64,000 nt of DNA from Cordylochernes scorpioides. Lineage: Eukaryota; Arthropoda; Arachnida; Pseudoscorpiones; Chernetidae. The position numbers were made by a program, and so were the translations under genes. Each line of letters begins with the position of its first letter. The stretch's first letter is position 1. Below the pieces are notes generated by a model. That model was not told the DNA's origin. It did not search any database and saw only the letters and a list, made by a program, of their open reading frames with translations. Below are positions 32,401 through 44,168 of the stretch, one piece after another. The stretch spans positions 95,114,941 to 95,178,940 of the forward strand of contig CP092870.1 in NCBI GenBank assembly GCA_030710605.1. The letters run 5' to 3'.

Positions 32401-34194
32401 TTTATATTTTGTTATTAAAAAAATAAAAAGTAAAATACGTGCAGTTTTAAGTATGAATATAAAATACTCTAGTGAATCTAACTTTTAAAATATTAAAGAA
32501 TTGTACTATCAAGAAGAGAAAGCAAGAGGATGTTGATTTGTAAACAAATGACAGATTAAATGCTACAGCCTTCCTACATCACAACGTAAACGTGGCCTAC
32601 ATCTACTGCCCTCTACCGGCGAGGGCGCAGCCTACTGATAAAAAAAATAAAAGGAGGCGGTCCCAATTCACTGATAGTTCGATTGTTTCACCAACAAGGT
32701 CATTTTGATACACACAGTCGTTTAAAAATTCACTTTCTCATTCACATCTCAAGCATTTTATTAAACATTTACGATATTCTTCATTTCTTTCTATTTCTAT
32801 TTTATTTAGAAAATATAAAAATACACATATAAAAAAAAAAAATTATACAACATAGGTACCATTTCTGATGCATTTTTTAAAATATAATTTACAAACCAAA
32901 ATGAAATATTGAATAGGAGGATTTAGTGTTGTGTTCGTTGATTTTTAATGATTTTTTTTTATATATCGAGTTCTAAGTGTAAGATATAGAATCTCTTTTT
33001 AAAATTGTAATTTTTCAATACATTTTAAAATAATTTTGCTATTTTTGTATCGAAATAACAATCCTCCCTCAAAATTTCAACATAAATATATTTTAATTGT
33101 GTGATATATTGATCCTTGAGAAAAAACTTATTAAAGTAGCATAATTTTGTTTAGTCAATTAGCTAAAATTCAATTTCTCTCAATTATTTTCTTATAATTT
33201 TTACACAAACTATTCATTTACTAAAAATATATTATATAAAATTCTTTATTTTATAAAAGCGCCAAACTACTTTAAAAATTAAAAATATTTTAAAAGAGCA
33301 ATGACATAATGATTATCTATCAAGAGAATTCCCATAGAATTTACAAATAGTCTGATTTCAGATTATGGAACTTTTCCAGTTTGCAAAAATGATTGTGCAA
33401 GCCATCATATTTAAGGTGTATAATCTTGAAGTATATTCTCATTGATTCTCTTAGACAGGAAAATGGCGTGAATACCTTATTGTATTTCTGTTCTCTGTGA
33501 TTCTGTTAATATTTTTGGTTCTTTTTTAAGTTTTTATAAAGTAAATAAAAATTAACTATATAGAATATTAAATATAAGCTTAATTGAATATAAGAAAATT
33601 GCTATATACTATTATAAAATTATCAAAACCTTTCAGAGAATAAAAGTTTGTGTTTTTGAACAAATTTATTGCGAAAGGTTTTTAAATATTTTATAATATA
33701 TGAGTTTAATTAATAAAATTGTGTCTCTTTACCATAAATTATTGAATTGGATTGCATCCATGAGAAAAATCAAATGAACCCCTTTTTTGATATATTTAAT
33801 TTCTACAATTCACAGAGAATTGACAGAGAGCGACCCAACTTGAGGAAAGATTGGGGTTATTCTCCTCTTTCTGTACATCCATATTATGTTGCTTCTGTTT
33901 ACCCATTTAGGGAAATCCTGTATGGGATGGATGTCCTTAATAAAAGCTTTGTTGTTGCTGTTGTATATCGGAATGTGAAACTAAGTATAAAACTACGTGA
34001 AAACGGCTTAAAATTTATAAATAACAAACAATAGATGACTCATGCCTTCACTTAGCTTATTTGTATTACAATAAATATAATTTTGTAGAAAGCATTACTA
34101 TGGCCCGCGAAAACTATAAAACTTTTATGGTTAAATCTTATTTAATGAATGGATCTATATAAATGGATCTCTAAAAAAACACAGTCAGTACTTA
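32401..34194. other. upstream region of PAPS synthase, non-coding
   Basis: Mostly AT-rich. A GC-richer patch at 32575-32675 (CTCTACCGGCGAGGGCG, AGGAGGCGGTCCC) lies 180-270 bp upstream of the ATG and is the best promoter candidate. At about 33800-33966 is a LINE-like 3' tail ending CCTTAATAAAAGC then TTTGTTGTTGCTG. Confidence 0.4.
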
Positions 34195-34465
34195 TAAAAT
34201 GAAAGGATTTAAAAGCACGAATGTTTCTTTTATACATAATACAAACTTCTACTGCCCTTACTGCGATGAAAAATTATATTGGGAAGGCTTGGCTCATCAG
34301 TGGTGAACCCTCCCAGCGGTTTCGCCAATTTAATCCACCAGACCTCTTCTCAGAGCTCTAATACTGTATTGGACGATTCTGCTTTTATACGCAGCACTGA
34401 AGGATGGAATCTCAGAAATGGTTTTCAAGAAAACTCTGGACATAAGCTTATAGGACAGTAGAATT
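34195..34465 (+). repeat. dispersed repeat, unclassified (copy A)
   Basis: Contains CAAACTTCTACTGCCCTTAC, CCCTCCCAGCGGTTTCGCC, TACTGTATTGGACGATTCTG and GACATAAGCTTATAGGACAG. It recurs at 35845-36105 (plus) and 54000-54135 (minus, partial). Confidence 0.75.
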
Positions 34466-34913
34466 ACATTCAAATATTTGCATCGAGAACAATAAAGACA
34501 AGGTCAGTACTTAGGCCCATTAAAGTTTTATCTTATATGCATCGTCATCGTGAGATAGCAAACAGAAAACTCAATGATAAAAAAGTTCAAGGGCCTTTAT
34601 ATAACTAAAAATTAGGGTTTAAGTTGGCCACAATCATTAGTATATTGAGAAATAGGTAAAGAATTTGATGAAATGTTAATAATTTGCCAATCAGCTTTTT
34701 AACATTAATTTACATTAAGTAGAGTTCAAAATTATATATGAAAGACTTATGATATTTAACATACTTTATTATTTAGAATTTTCAAAATAAAGAAAATGTA
34801 AATATCCCTATATATAGTCACGACCGTCTTTCCTCATTGGCCTCTGTCACGGATGCGCGCGCACAGGGAGGTCACGTGCTCGCCGACAGCCAATAAAAAA
34901 AAATAATAAAAAC

Positions 34914-35001
34914 TCCCTCGAGCCGGATTTGAACCAGCGACCTAAGGATCACCGTTGTAACATCTACAGTCCTCCGCACTGTAAACCGAGCTATCGAGGG
35001 A
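34914..35001 (-). tRNA. tRNA-Tyr (GTA) with intron, D-arm altered
   Basis: Acceptor stem TCCCTCG/CGAGGGA, anticodon loop CTGTAGA with GTA, intron ATGTTACAACGGTG (14 nt) after position 37, B box GGTTCAAATCC. The D arm reads GCTCGGTTTACAGTGC, which breaks the usual GCTC...GAGC stem and GG pair, so this copy may be weak or a pseudogene. Confidence 0.8.
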
Positions 35002-35207
35002 TACAAACTGTATGAATAAGTTTACCTTATAAAGTCAACTCTAATCCTATTTATACACAAAATGTACTCATACATATATTATATTATATTATATTATCCC
35101 TATATATAGTCACGACCGTCTTTCCTCATCGGCCTCTGTCACGGATGCGCGCGCACAGGGAGGTCACGTGCTCGCTGGCAGCCAATAAAAATAAAAAATA
35201 AAAAAAC

Positions 35208-35295
35208 TCCCTCGAGCCGGATTTGAACCAGAGACCTAAGGATCACCGTTGTAACATCTACAGTCCTCCGCTCTGCCAACTGAGCTATCGAGGGA
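35208..35295 (-). tRNA. tRNA-Tyr (GTA) with 14-nt intron
   Basis: Acceptor TCCCTCG/CGAGGGA, canonical D arm AGCTCAGTTGGCAGAGC, anticodon stem GAGGA/TCCTT with GTA, intron ATGTTACAACGGTG at the usual position after nucleotide 37, T arm TCTGG-TTCAAAT-CCGGC with one mismatch. A T tract follows on the minus strand. The best functional copy of the cluster. Confidence 0.92.
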
Positions 35296-35464
35296 TACAA
35301 ACTGTATGAATAAGTTTACCTTATAAAGTCAACTAATCCTATTTCTACACAAAATGTACTCATACATATATTATATTATATTATATATATATAGTCACGA
35401 CCGTCTTTCCTCATCGGCCTCTGTCACGGATGCGCGCGCACAGGGAGGTCACGTGCTCGCCGGC

Positions 35465-35522
35465 TCCCTCGAGCCGGATTTGAACCAGCGACCTAAGGAT
35501 CACCGTTGTAACATCTACAGTC
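35465..35522 (-). pseudogene. tRNA-Tyr 3' half
   Basis: Same tRNA sequence from the 3' acceptor strand through the intron to the anticodon loop, then replaced by GGGTAAAACACGGGCG, a dispersed repeat word. The 5' half and A box are missing. Confidence 0.85.
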
Positions 35523-35844
35523 GGGTAAAACACGGGCGTTGCCGGGGTCATTCGGCTAGTATTTATATATAACTCTCTCTCATAAATATTTAATTATAAA
35601 ATATAAATTAGCTTATGAAAAAATATAAACGTGACTACTACAGATTGAGAAAGAATCTATGCCAAATATAAACATGAGGCAAAGAGAGTGATATTTATAA
35701 CCCAGGTTCCTGGAGCGCAAAACGCCAACTACCCTGGAAACATGAGACAAAATGTAAACGACTTTATTAACAAATATAAATATATTTTAAGAAAAATGTG
35801 TATATTAACATAAAGCAAAAAAGCGCCAAAAAATAAAAAATGAA

Positions 35845-36105
35845 AGCATTAAAGCTTGAATGTTTCTTTCACACATAAAACAAACTTCTACTATCCTTAC
35901 TGCGATAAAATATATTGGGAGGGTTTGTCTTATCAGTGGTAAACCCTCCCAGCGGTTTTGCCAATTTAATCTACCAGACCGCTTCTTAGAGCTCTAATAC
36001 TGTATTGGACGATTCTGCTTATATATGCTACACTGAAGGGTAGAGTCTCAGAAATAAAATTTAAGTAAACTATGGACATAAGCTTTTAGGACAGTAGAAT
36101 TACAA
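35845..36105 (+). repeat. dispersed repeat, unclassified (copy B)
   Basis: Matches 34195-34465 along its length (CCCTCCCAGCGGTTTTGCC, TACTGTATTGGACGATTCTG, TAGGACAGTAGAATTAC). It has no tRNA-like head and no ORF. Confidence 0.75.
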
Positions 36106-36439
36106 AACAGACCTTTCTAACATTATGAAACTCAGTAGTTTTATTTGAAAAGTTTATATAAACCCCCATAAGTACAATAATATTGTATTTATAATGGAGT
36201 ATTTACTCTATAACCATGTCAAAATCATGCTGTCAACAATGTCCTTGGAAGGGCTAAAAAAAAGGTCATTAAATGGAATTAGCTTTATTATAGAGGCGGT
36301 GATTACTGATGGGACAAAAACATACCTAGCTGGCAATACATGGCCATTTATTTATGGTATTTGGGTCATATGTTTTCTTATTTACCTTTCTGTTCTTGAT
36401 CATATACAGGGTGATCCAAAAGTCCCGCACAACTTTAAA

Positions 36440-37546
36440 AATTAATAACTCCGCGAATATTTGCGCTAGAGCAATGCGGTAAACACCATTGTGTTCAGAA
36501 TGCAATGGGATTTTTTATGGCAAATATTGAAAATTTCGAAATTGATTTTAGTTACAATTTCATTCCCTAGATGGCGCTGTACCAGAATCAGAAATTCAGC
36601 GGCCAAATTGTTTGATTAATTGAAAAATATAACTGATCGACACGTATTTTTCCTTTTTGTATACCAGGAAAGAATCCTAATAATATCAAATCGTTAATTA
36701 ATAAAGCACCATTTCTTCAAAAGTTTGAAGAAATGGTTAACGATTTTTAAATACAATCTGAGATATGTAAATTAGGTATATGCAAATTAAAACATGTAGC
36801 AAAAAATATTTATATTTTTGATAGAGTTTTGTCAAATATATTGAATGTTTGAAAAACATAGCTGAATTCAATACACGATTTTTTGAAATGTTAATATAGT
36901 ACCAAAAATTATGATGGTACTACTAATAGGATTTCTTGCTATAAGGAATGTGTAATTTCTTGAATAATTGGCGACACTCGACTATTTAACTGGAAATTTG
37001 TCATGATCCAACAAATGAAATATAGATGGGAGTGACAAAATACATTGTCGTACTTTATTCCAAATATCCTATGGGCTTGTCAAATGTTATCATTGTTTAT
37101 TATACTGTACACCATTTTTAAAAATGTATCCCCTCAAATAAATATAATTTTTAAATCAACCTTTTGCGTTGAAAAACGTGGTAGTAAAATCATTTTGTAT
37201 TATTTTATTTTGCCCAAAATTTCTAAAGGTGGGGGGTTACAGAAAATATTCCTTATGCTATTTCTTTTAATGAGCGAAAAGCGATAAATTAAACATAAGG
37301 GGTAAAATTGTGTGTACAGTGTTATTCGAGAAGTTATAACACTTTGGTCTGCACGACATAATATAAGATGTGAGCAAATGACAAACAAACAAAAATTACT
37401 GTTCACAAATAAAAAAGAGACAAGATATGAGGACAGAATTTATTTACCCATAACCCAACACAAAGAGCTGCAAAACATTGGTAGATAATATAATAGATGG
37501 AAGCTTTTATAACACATGAGGTAACTGCCTTCTCTCTTGTATTAGG
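36440..37546 (-). other. 1.1-kb non-coding tail of the left arm
   Basis: Between the transposase stop and the terminal repeat lies 1.1 kb of AT-rich sequence, nearly identical and inverted at 49621-50740. This is long for a mariner-type element (usually 1.3 kb in total). Its short ORFs show no coding character. Confidence 0.6.
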
Positions 37547-38684
37547 TCAGAATCCTTGTTCAATGTGGCGACCTTCATTCTCAAACACCGCCTGCAGACG
37601 ATAGATGACAGATTGGACAGCATTAAATAACATATCTGTTGAAATTGATGAAACGTGCCATCTGATAGAAGCCTTCAACATGGCCAATGTGGTAGGCCGG
37701 CATCGATAAACACGCGACTTAATGTACCCCCATATCCAAAAATCGCAAGGCGTCAAGTCTGGTGATCTTGAAGGCCACTGGTGTATAAAGTGGCGACTTA
37801 TCACACGATCTTCACTGAACGTATCCTTCAGCAATTGTTTGGCACCGCGGGAGATATGAGGAGGTTCTCCATCTTGCATGAATGTTATTTCGCTCAGTGC
37901 TTGTCTGTCCTGCAATATGGGGATAACCTTTTCTCTCAAAAGTTGAACATAACGTTCACCAGTTACAGAAACGGTTTTAAATGTTCTTCCATTTATTTCT
38001 TCAAAGAAAAATGGCCCAATAATAAAAGAAGAAGTGAACCCACACCAAACTATAACTCTGGGCTGATGAAGTGGCATTTCTGTAAAAATCCTAGGGTTTT
38101 CTGTTGCCCAAATGCGACTGTTTTGAGTGTTAACTTCTCCGTTCAGAGAAATTTGAGCTTCATCTGTCCACAGAATATTCAACAGCCAGTTTACATCAAT
38201 ATCAATTTGCCGGAAAACCCATGAAGCGAATTCTTGACGCTTCTCAAAATCGCCGACTTTTAGCTCGTGAAGTCTTTGAATTTTTTTACGGGTATTTTTT
38301 AAGACAAATTCTTAGTGCTCTCCAAACTGTTCCATACCAAATCCCCGTTTGTCGAGCACTTACTTCTCCATACGTGGATAACGTTTCAATAGCTTCAACA
38401 TTCTGCGAAACCGTAGCAACCCCTGACTTGCATGTCGATGGTCTTCCAATCCGAGATTTTGCTTCCAGAGATCCAGTCTTCTCCAAAGTTTTTATCATTC
38501 GCCTTAGAGAGTAGCAACTCATGGGTCCTTTACCGCTTCGAATACCTTTAAAGGTACGAAACGCTTGTAAAGCTTCAGTGGCAGATTCTGAATTGCAATA
38601 AAAAAATTTCACCAAGAGTGATTTATGCTGTAGTGATGGTAAAATAAATTGTTGTGCATGTAAATAGATGAAGATTATTTGCAT
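37547..38684 (-). pseudogene. mariner-superfamily transposase, left arm
   Basis: The N-terminal part (38684-38286) has an HTH domain (LLVKFFYCNSES, YSLRRMIKTLEKTGSL, a second HTH around GIWYGTVWRALR), resembling the DUF4817-type module of arthropod transposons. The catalytic part (38182-37547) has ILWTDEAQ, FMQDGEPPH and SPDLTPCDFW as the three acidic positions; the last two aspartates are about 42 residues apart by hand count. The two parts are in different frames, and a stop or shift near 38190-38285 breaks the gene. Confidence 0.85.
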
Positions 38685-38739
38685 TTTTCAAAACCTCATT
38701 ATGTAAAAATATATGTGTATATAAATTGGATATTTGTTG

Positions 38740-38854
38740 TTGGCCGAACCAATAACCATACACACCTCATCTCGTTAACGGAATAATGTTCTTTGTCTGG
38801 TCTGCCTTTTTTTACTCTCTTTGGAGTAGATTTGCTTTTTGATAGTTTTTATTT
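38740..38854 (+). other. probable 5' UTR of LINE 1
   Basis: A less AT-rich stretch with CACACCTCATCTCGTTAACG and TGGTCTGCCTTTTTTTAC lies directly between the transposon arm and the first ATG of LINE 1 ORF1. Confidence 0.35.
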
Positions 38855-39991
38855 ATGGAGCTGAACCAGTATGATGGCGGTGGTGGAGGAAGTCAGCAGG
38901 CCAACAAGCGGCCGCGTTCTGAGGACGAAGACCTCCTCCCGTCTTCCCATCACCAATTTAAATTCAACAGCACGGCGAACTTGTTCAACTTTGAGTGCCA
39001 AACCTTCGAAGCGATCATTGCCGACACCAGCCTGGACTCCCCCGAAAAAATACAGATGGCCACCAAAGGACTGATACTGACTCTCGTCCAAGAGGCAGAA
39101 CTTCTTCTTAAGGACGCCTTCAAGGGAGTCAGTCTAGGAAGACCCAATCCCACAGCCAACGTCCCGATTCCCTCCACCTCTTTCGCCTCGGTAGTGGCAG
39201 AGAAAGACAAGCCGGTAAAGCCTGCACCTCCGAAACCCAAAGCGAAATCCACATTTGTGAATCTGGCTCCTTCCTTCGAATCGCATGTCGTCGTCAGGTC
39301 GGCTAACCCCAAAGCAACCCAAGGGAATTTTTGAGGGAAATTCAAAAGATTCATCCTTCCCTAGCGTCATCAAAACACGTGGTGGCGTCCATCAACACCA
39401 GCGGCGAGGTGGTTTTCCACCCCAAAACAACCCAAATGGCAAAGTAGCTGGCCACTGGGCTGACCTCCCTGCCAACGGGCCTAAGCTGCCCCGAGTGCCC
39501 GGTTATCCTACCAAGATACTGCCTCTTCAGAGTGGACGGGGAGGTGCGGGACGATGAGATATGCGAGAGCTTCCGCTCCAACCACTCCGTGCAGTCACTC
39601 CTGGAAAAGCGTGAAATCAGGGTAGTCCATCGATCGAATAATGCGGCACACAGCACTAGTACAGTGTTCATCGAAGTGGACAACCAAGTCGCCGAAATCC
39701 TCGGTCAACATGGCGGGTCTAGTGCACAGGTATGAGCGCAGTCATACTTTAAAGCAATGCTTCCGTTGCTGTGGCTTCGGCCACCGCGCTTCTGCCTGTC
39801 CAGCTGCCCATCCAATCTGCTATAGCTGCGGCTCTGCAGAGCATGAGGGCATCCGATGCTCGGTCGAGCCAAGCCAAAGCCGCTGCTGCCGCTGCAGAAA
39901 AAAAATCTGGAGCTCCCACAACCACTTTGCCACATTATCTACCTGTCCCTTTGTAAAAGAGAGAATACCCCGAACAAGTAACAATGTCTAA
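38855..39991 (+). pseudogene. LINE 1 ORF1 (gag-like, zinc knuckles)
   Basis: Starts MELNQYDGGGGGSQQ at 38855. The frame shifts near 39330 and again near 39730. The C-terminal part carries tandem CCHC knuckles: CFRCCGFGHRASACP, CYSCGSAEHEGIRC, then CCRCRKKIWSSHNH. The RNA-binding ORF1 of R1/I/Jockey-group LINEs has this layout. The GC content is much higher than the surroundings. Confidence 0.8.
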
Positions 39992-40736
39992 GCCATTGCG
40001 TGTCCTGCAGGTGAACGCTAAAAAATCACCAACTGTCATTCTTGAAATTGCAAATTTGGCAAATTCGACACAGGCCGACATCGTGCTCCTGCAAGAACTC
40101 TCAACTAACTTCTTCTGGCCCACACGTGGGTTTCAGGCATTTTTTTTTGTCCCAGGCGCCTACATCCCCTCGGGAATTGTGGCACGTAGCAACCTTCATC
40201 CCATCCCTCTAACCTCCCCAGACACCGCCATAACCTCCATAGCCATATGTCTAGAGCAGAGCATCATCGTGGTGCGCTCGGCCTACTGGCACGGCCTTAG
40301 AGCTGCCGATGATTTCATCCCTCTTCTGGAAGATGCGATAAGACGGGCCTCTCTTCCAGTGATCCTGGGTATGGACACTAACGCCCACTCTCCTACCTGG
40401 GGCATCGGTGCGAGGTTGGACTTCCGGGGTGCTAATCTTGAAGAGTTCGCCAGCTTCAATGATCTTCATTTCTTGGGACCTCCTGTGGACTCGACCTGGT
40501 CAAATGGGGCTTTATCTTCTTCTATAGATGTAACTCTGGCATCCAGCTCACTGGCTATCCATGTCACTAGAGGTTTATTAGATGAGATGGCCTTCACTGA
40601 CCATATACCTATCTGGACTACAACCCTAGACATGGTCAATAACGAGACAAAATCCTCCTGGGTTGAATCCTCATGTAAAGAACAGACCTTTAAATCCTTC
40701 CTCAACTCTTCTCTCCACCAGGTAACTACCCTATTA
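39984..40736 (+). pseudogene. LINE 1 ORF2, endonuclease part
   Basis: Reads MSKPLRVLQVNAKKSP, ADIVLLQELSTNFFW, VILGMDTNAHSPTWG, SIDVTLASS and FTDHIPIWTT: the N, E, D, SxxD and DH motifs of an APE-type endonuclease. The start overlaps the ORF1 stop by a few bases. The frame is cut at 40736 by another LINE and resumes at 42601. Confidence 0.9.
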
Positions 40737-42586
40737 CAACAACAACAACAAAAACCTTCATTAAGACACTATTGTCTTACAAGGGGATTCCCTTAAAAGG
40801 TTATATATGTACATGAGTGAGGAGGAAAAGCAATTTAGAGGGGAGGTGGAGCAATCAGCCGTTGTCTGGGGAGTTGAGCACTTCTTCCCTCATTTTGTCA
40901 ATCGCCTTGAAAATTTTTAAATATTTATAAACAAATGTTTTATCCAGCTGGAGAGTAGTAAAAATTGTATATACATGTTGTTCATTATAGTGAGTTAGCC
41001 CCGAAATTTCGCGAATTTCCAGTCTCTTTTCCTGTAGGAATGGGCAATGGAATAGATAATGAACCAAATTTTTTGGATGCCAGCATTGCAGAAGTAGAAA
41101 TTTAAAGGGTCGCTGTTCCAAAATCCCGTGATATCCTCGGGGGAAAATAGCCATAGAATCCTTTGACGGGCTATTTTCAAAGAGAGGTTTGATAGTAAGT
41201 AGTCCTCCGTCATAAAGGAGCTACTTAGAGATTGATAGTGAATACAATGAGTTGAGTTTTGTATCTTAGCTCGGTCAAATTGGAGTAGCTGGTCCACTGT
41301 GGTTTGAACTATTCTAGGCATTTCTCCTCGCAAAACCATATAATCTTCACAGTTCTTAAGAAAAGAAAAACCCCAAGAGTCAATGATGTTATTCAGGTTA
41401 TAAATAAAGTTGTTTCCCGCTTTTCCCAAAATTGAAACTTCCTAGAGCTGGAACAAGCAAACATAAGGTAATCTTGTCCTGTCCATTTTTAAAATCCGTA
41501 TCTAGAACTTTAGAATTAATTTCGTAATGTTTAATTCAAGGGACATCCTTTCGGTTTCTGTTCGTAAGATATAGCCCGGAGTGTAAATTTGCGAAGGTCA
41601 AGAAATCGCCGTAAGAAAAATATCCTGGATCTGGTTTACAACTCCTATCTGATTCGTCGCCCACAGTGGGGCCGAGTATAATAACGTGGATAAAACTATG
41701 GAGTCAAGTAATTTCATCACTGCTCCGAACGATATGGTTCTTGACTTAGATAGTATTCTCCATACTGCGTTTGTAGCAATCAATGCTTTGCTTTTAAAGT
41801 GCTGCGCCACGTAAGCAGTTGGATTCTTGATTGTTAAGGGGTAGCCAAGATACGTATATTTTTAGGTAACTGTCAAAGGTTGTTGGCCCCAAAACCAAAC
41901 GTCAGATCTAGCCAAGCGGCCTCCATTTCGAAACGCTACGATTTTAGACTGGAATTGGTTCAGAGTTAAACTATTTTCCTCAAAATATTTTTTATTAAAT
42001 TAATCTTTATTTTTGGATACTTATCTTGGATTTACCACGGAAGACTATATCATCCGCGAACAGGAGCAGGTGTATAGTTCCATGGCCCGGTAAGTATATA
42101 CCTGGCAGGTCAGAATCATCCAGCGTAGCAACCAGATCGTTATTGAAAATAATAAATAAATACGGTGAAAGAGGTTCACCCTGAAGAACACCTGATTGTA
42201 TTTTGATAAATTCTGTAAAAGAGCCGCTTCATCTGACCGCTGCCATCATTTGAGCATAGTAGTTCTGTATAAGTTTGATAAATCGCCCACTTAAACCAAC
42301 AAGCGCAAGCTTTCTCCATAATAGTAGATGTGGAACTGTATCAAACGCTTTTTAAGATCAACAAAGAATGTGTAAAGTTTCCTCCTTTTGCGGTTTAATG
42401 TCATTTGAATTAGTGACGTAAGCGTGAAGATATGGTCTTTGCACGAGTAGCACTTTCTGAATCCTGCCTGATTTTCCGCTATGAGTTTTCTATTTTCAAT
42501 CCAATTACTTAGTCTATTTTTTAATATGGATGTAAAATGTTTTGACAAGTTGCTTATAAGGGCAATGCCCCTATAATTTGATGGTG
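40737..42586 (-). mobile_element. 5'-truncated LINE inserted in LINE 1
   Basis: Flanked by GTAACTACCCTATTA (40722-40736) and GTAACTACCTTATTA (42587-42601), a 15-bp target duplication with one change. On the minus strand it ends in AAGGTTTTTGTTGTTG repeats. Remnants of its ORF2: PSNYRGIALISNLSKHF and AENQAGFRKCYSCKDHIF (RT fingers), FVDLKK, LLYSAPLWATNQIG (thumb/connection) and a C-terminal region at 40855-41429. Many frameshifts. Confidence 0.85.
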
Positions 42587-42601
42587 TAACTACCTTATTA
42601 A

Positions 42602-44168
42602 ACGAGGCCTCTAGCCCAGAAGATATTGACAGGGTGGTCCTCCTTCTGACTTCCATCCTGCAATCAGCTTGTGACTCTTCCATGGGGGGACGCTCCAATA
42701 CTACAAGACCGTCAAAGCCGTGGTGGACCCCCGAACTGAGTCGGATCAGAAGGTTGGTTATCTCCCTCCGCCGTTATAGTCAGAAAGTCCGGTGTTCTAT
42801 TAGGAATTTCTTCCGCGGTTTATACCGAGCGTGCCATAATCGACTGAAGGCGGCTATACGGAAAGCTAAAAGTAAATCCTGGTTTAATCTCTGCAAGGAG
42901 GTGTCATCCGCATACTGGAGTGACATATATCGATTTATCGCCCGGGGCCGCGGCTCCCCCCGAGGTCCGCCACTTCTCAAACATGATAACGGCTCTCTTT
43001 ACAATCCTCATGAGACTTGCCAGACCCTGTTAAATCACTTTTTCCTACCTGACACCAGACCTCACCCGCAAAGGAATGCAATTTCTGCTCACTCAGACGA
43101 ACCTGAATTCAAACCCTGGGAAGTTTTGCGAGCCATTCATCGCTGTGGAAAAAGGAAAGCCCCGGGCCCTGACGGTCTTGGTTCAAAATGCCTAGACCTG
43201 GGCGGCCCTTCCTTGCAATTCCTGCTGGCCGAATTGTTCGCCAAATGCCTTCGTATGGGCCACTTCCCCCGTCAATGGAAAGAAGGCCGCCTCATACTTC
43301 TGCCTAAATCCTCCAATTCAGCCACCAGTCAATCTGGAGAAATACAGACCTATTACTTTATTGAACACTATGGCCAAAGTATTTGAGAGATGTATCCTGG
43401 CCCGACTTCAGAGGCTCGCGGATCGTCATGGATGGTTCTTTGAAGATCAATACAAAACCGTATTGGGTACCGTAAATGGTCTTTCAGCGGAAGATGCACT
43501 GGCGAGTATCACTCAATTAATTGAAGAAAGACAAGCTCACTGGAGGAAAACTCTTGTCATCAGCTCGGACATCAGTAAGGCCTTCGACACTGTTTGGAGG
43601 CCGGCAATCATACAAAATCTTGAACGTCTAAATTGTTCAGAGTCTATTACCTGTTTAGTAAAAATCTTTTTGGAAGACCGGACGGTTTCTTACTCAGCTT
43701 GGACAGCAACAGAATGTACGTCCTCCCAACTCGGCACTCCCCAGGGTTCAGCGCTAAGTCCTTTCCTGTGGAACATAGTTGCTCGGACCATCTTCACCCT
43801 TCCCTCCATCATAGATAGCCGATTAATAGCTTACGCGGACGACTTCACCCTTATGACTCAGGTTCGTAGTCGCCTGCCGGTCTCTGCCACTAACACCTTC
43901 TTGGAGAGGTTGACATCTTGGTGCACGATAAATGGTCTTAATATAAACCCCATTAAGACTCAAGCTTGCCTGTTCCAATGGCGTAATGTCCACCCCAACT
44001 CCGAGACAGGGCTTAGAGTCCTTGGTCAACCTTTAAACATCAAGAAGACCGTCACAATCTTAGGAGTGGAGTTTTACCAGACCCGCGGATTTGTCGCCCA
44101 CCTACGCAAGATCACACGTAGATGCAGATCAATAATCCCACGACTCACCCACACCATACAGGGTAAAT
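42602..44168 (+). pseudogene. LINE 1 ORF2, reverse transcriptase part
   Basis: 42634-43330 reads KPWWTPELSRIRRL, RLKAAIRKAKSKSWF, GKRKAPGPDGLGSKCL, MGHFPRQWKEGRLILLPK. After a frameshift near 43340, 43361 onward reads NTMAKVFERCILARL, SSDISKAFDTVW, GTPQGSALSPFLW, YADDFTLM (catalytic YADD), LNINPIKTQACLF, VTILGVEFYQTRGFV. This is a nearly complete RT fingers-palm-thumb set. Confidence 0.9.

Larger units (their letters stand above)
34803..35525. repeat. tandem tRNA-Tyr-containing repeat, 2.5 units
   Basis: Three units of about 290 bp (34803-35091, 35096-35385, 35393-35525), each starting with a TATATATAGTCACGACC word and containing GGATGCGCGCGCACAGGG and a tRNA-Tyr. The third unit is cut inside the tRNA. 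On the tRNA strand each complete tRNA is followed by T-rich sequence that can serve as a Pol III terminator. Confidence 0.9.

Noticed and set aside
33747-34034. 95-codon ORF
   Set aside because: Ends inside a LINE-type tail and shows no family motif.
37045-37287. 80-codon ORF in the transposon tail, identical at 49894-50136
   Set aside because: Conserved only because the arms are duplicated; no initiation context, and AT-rich composition explains the openness.
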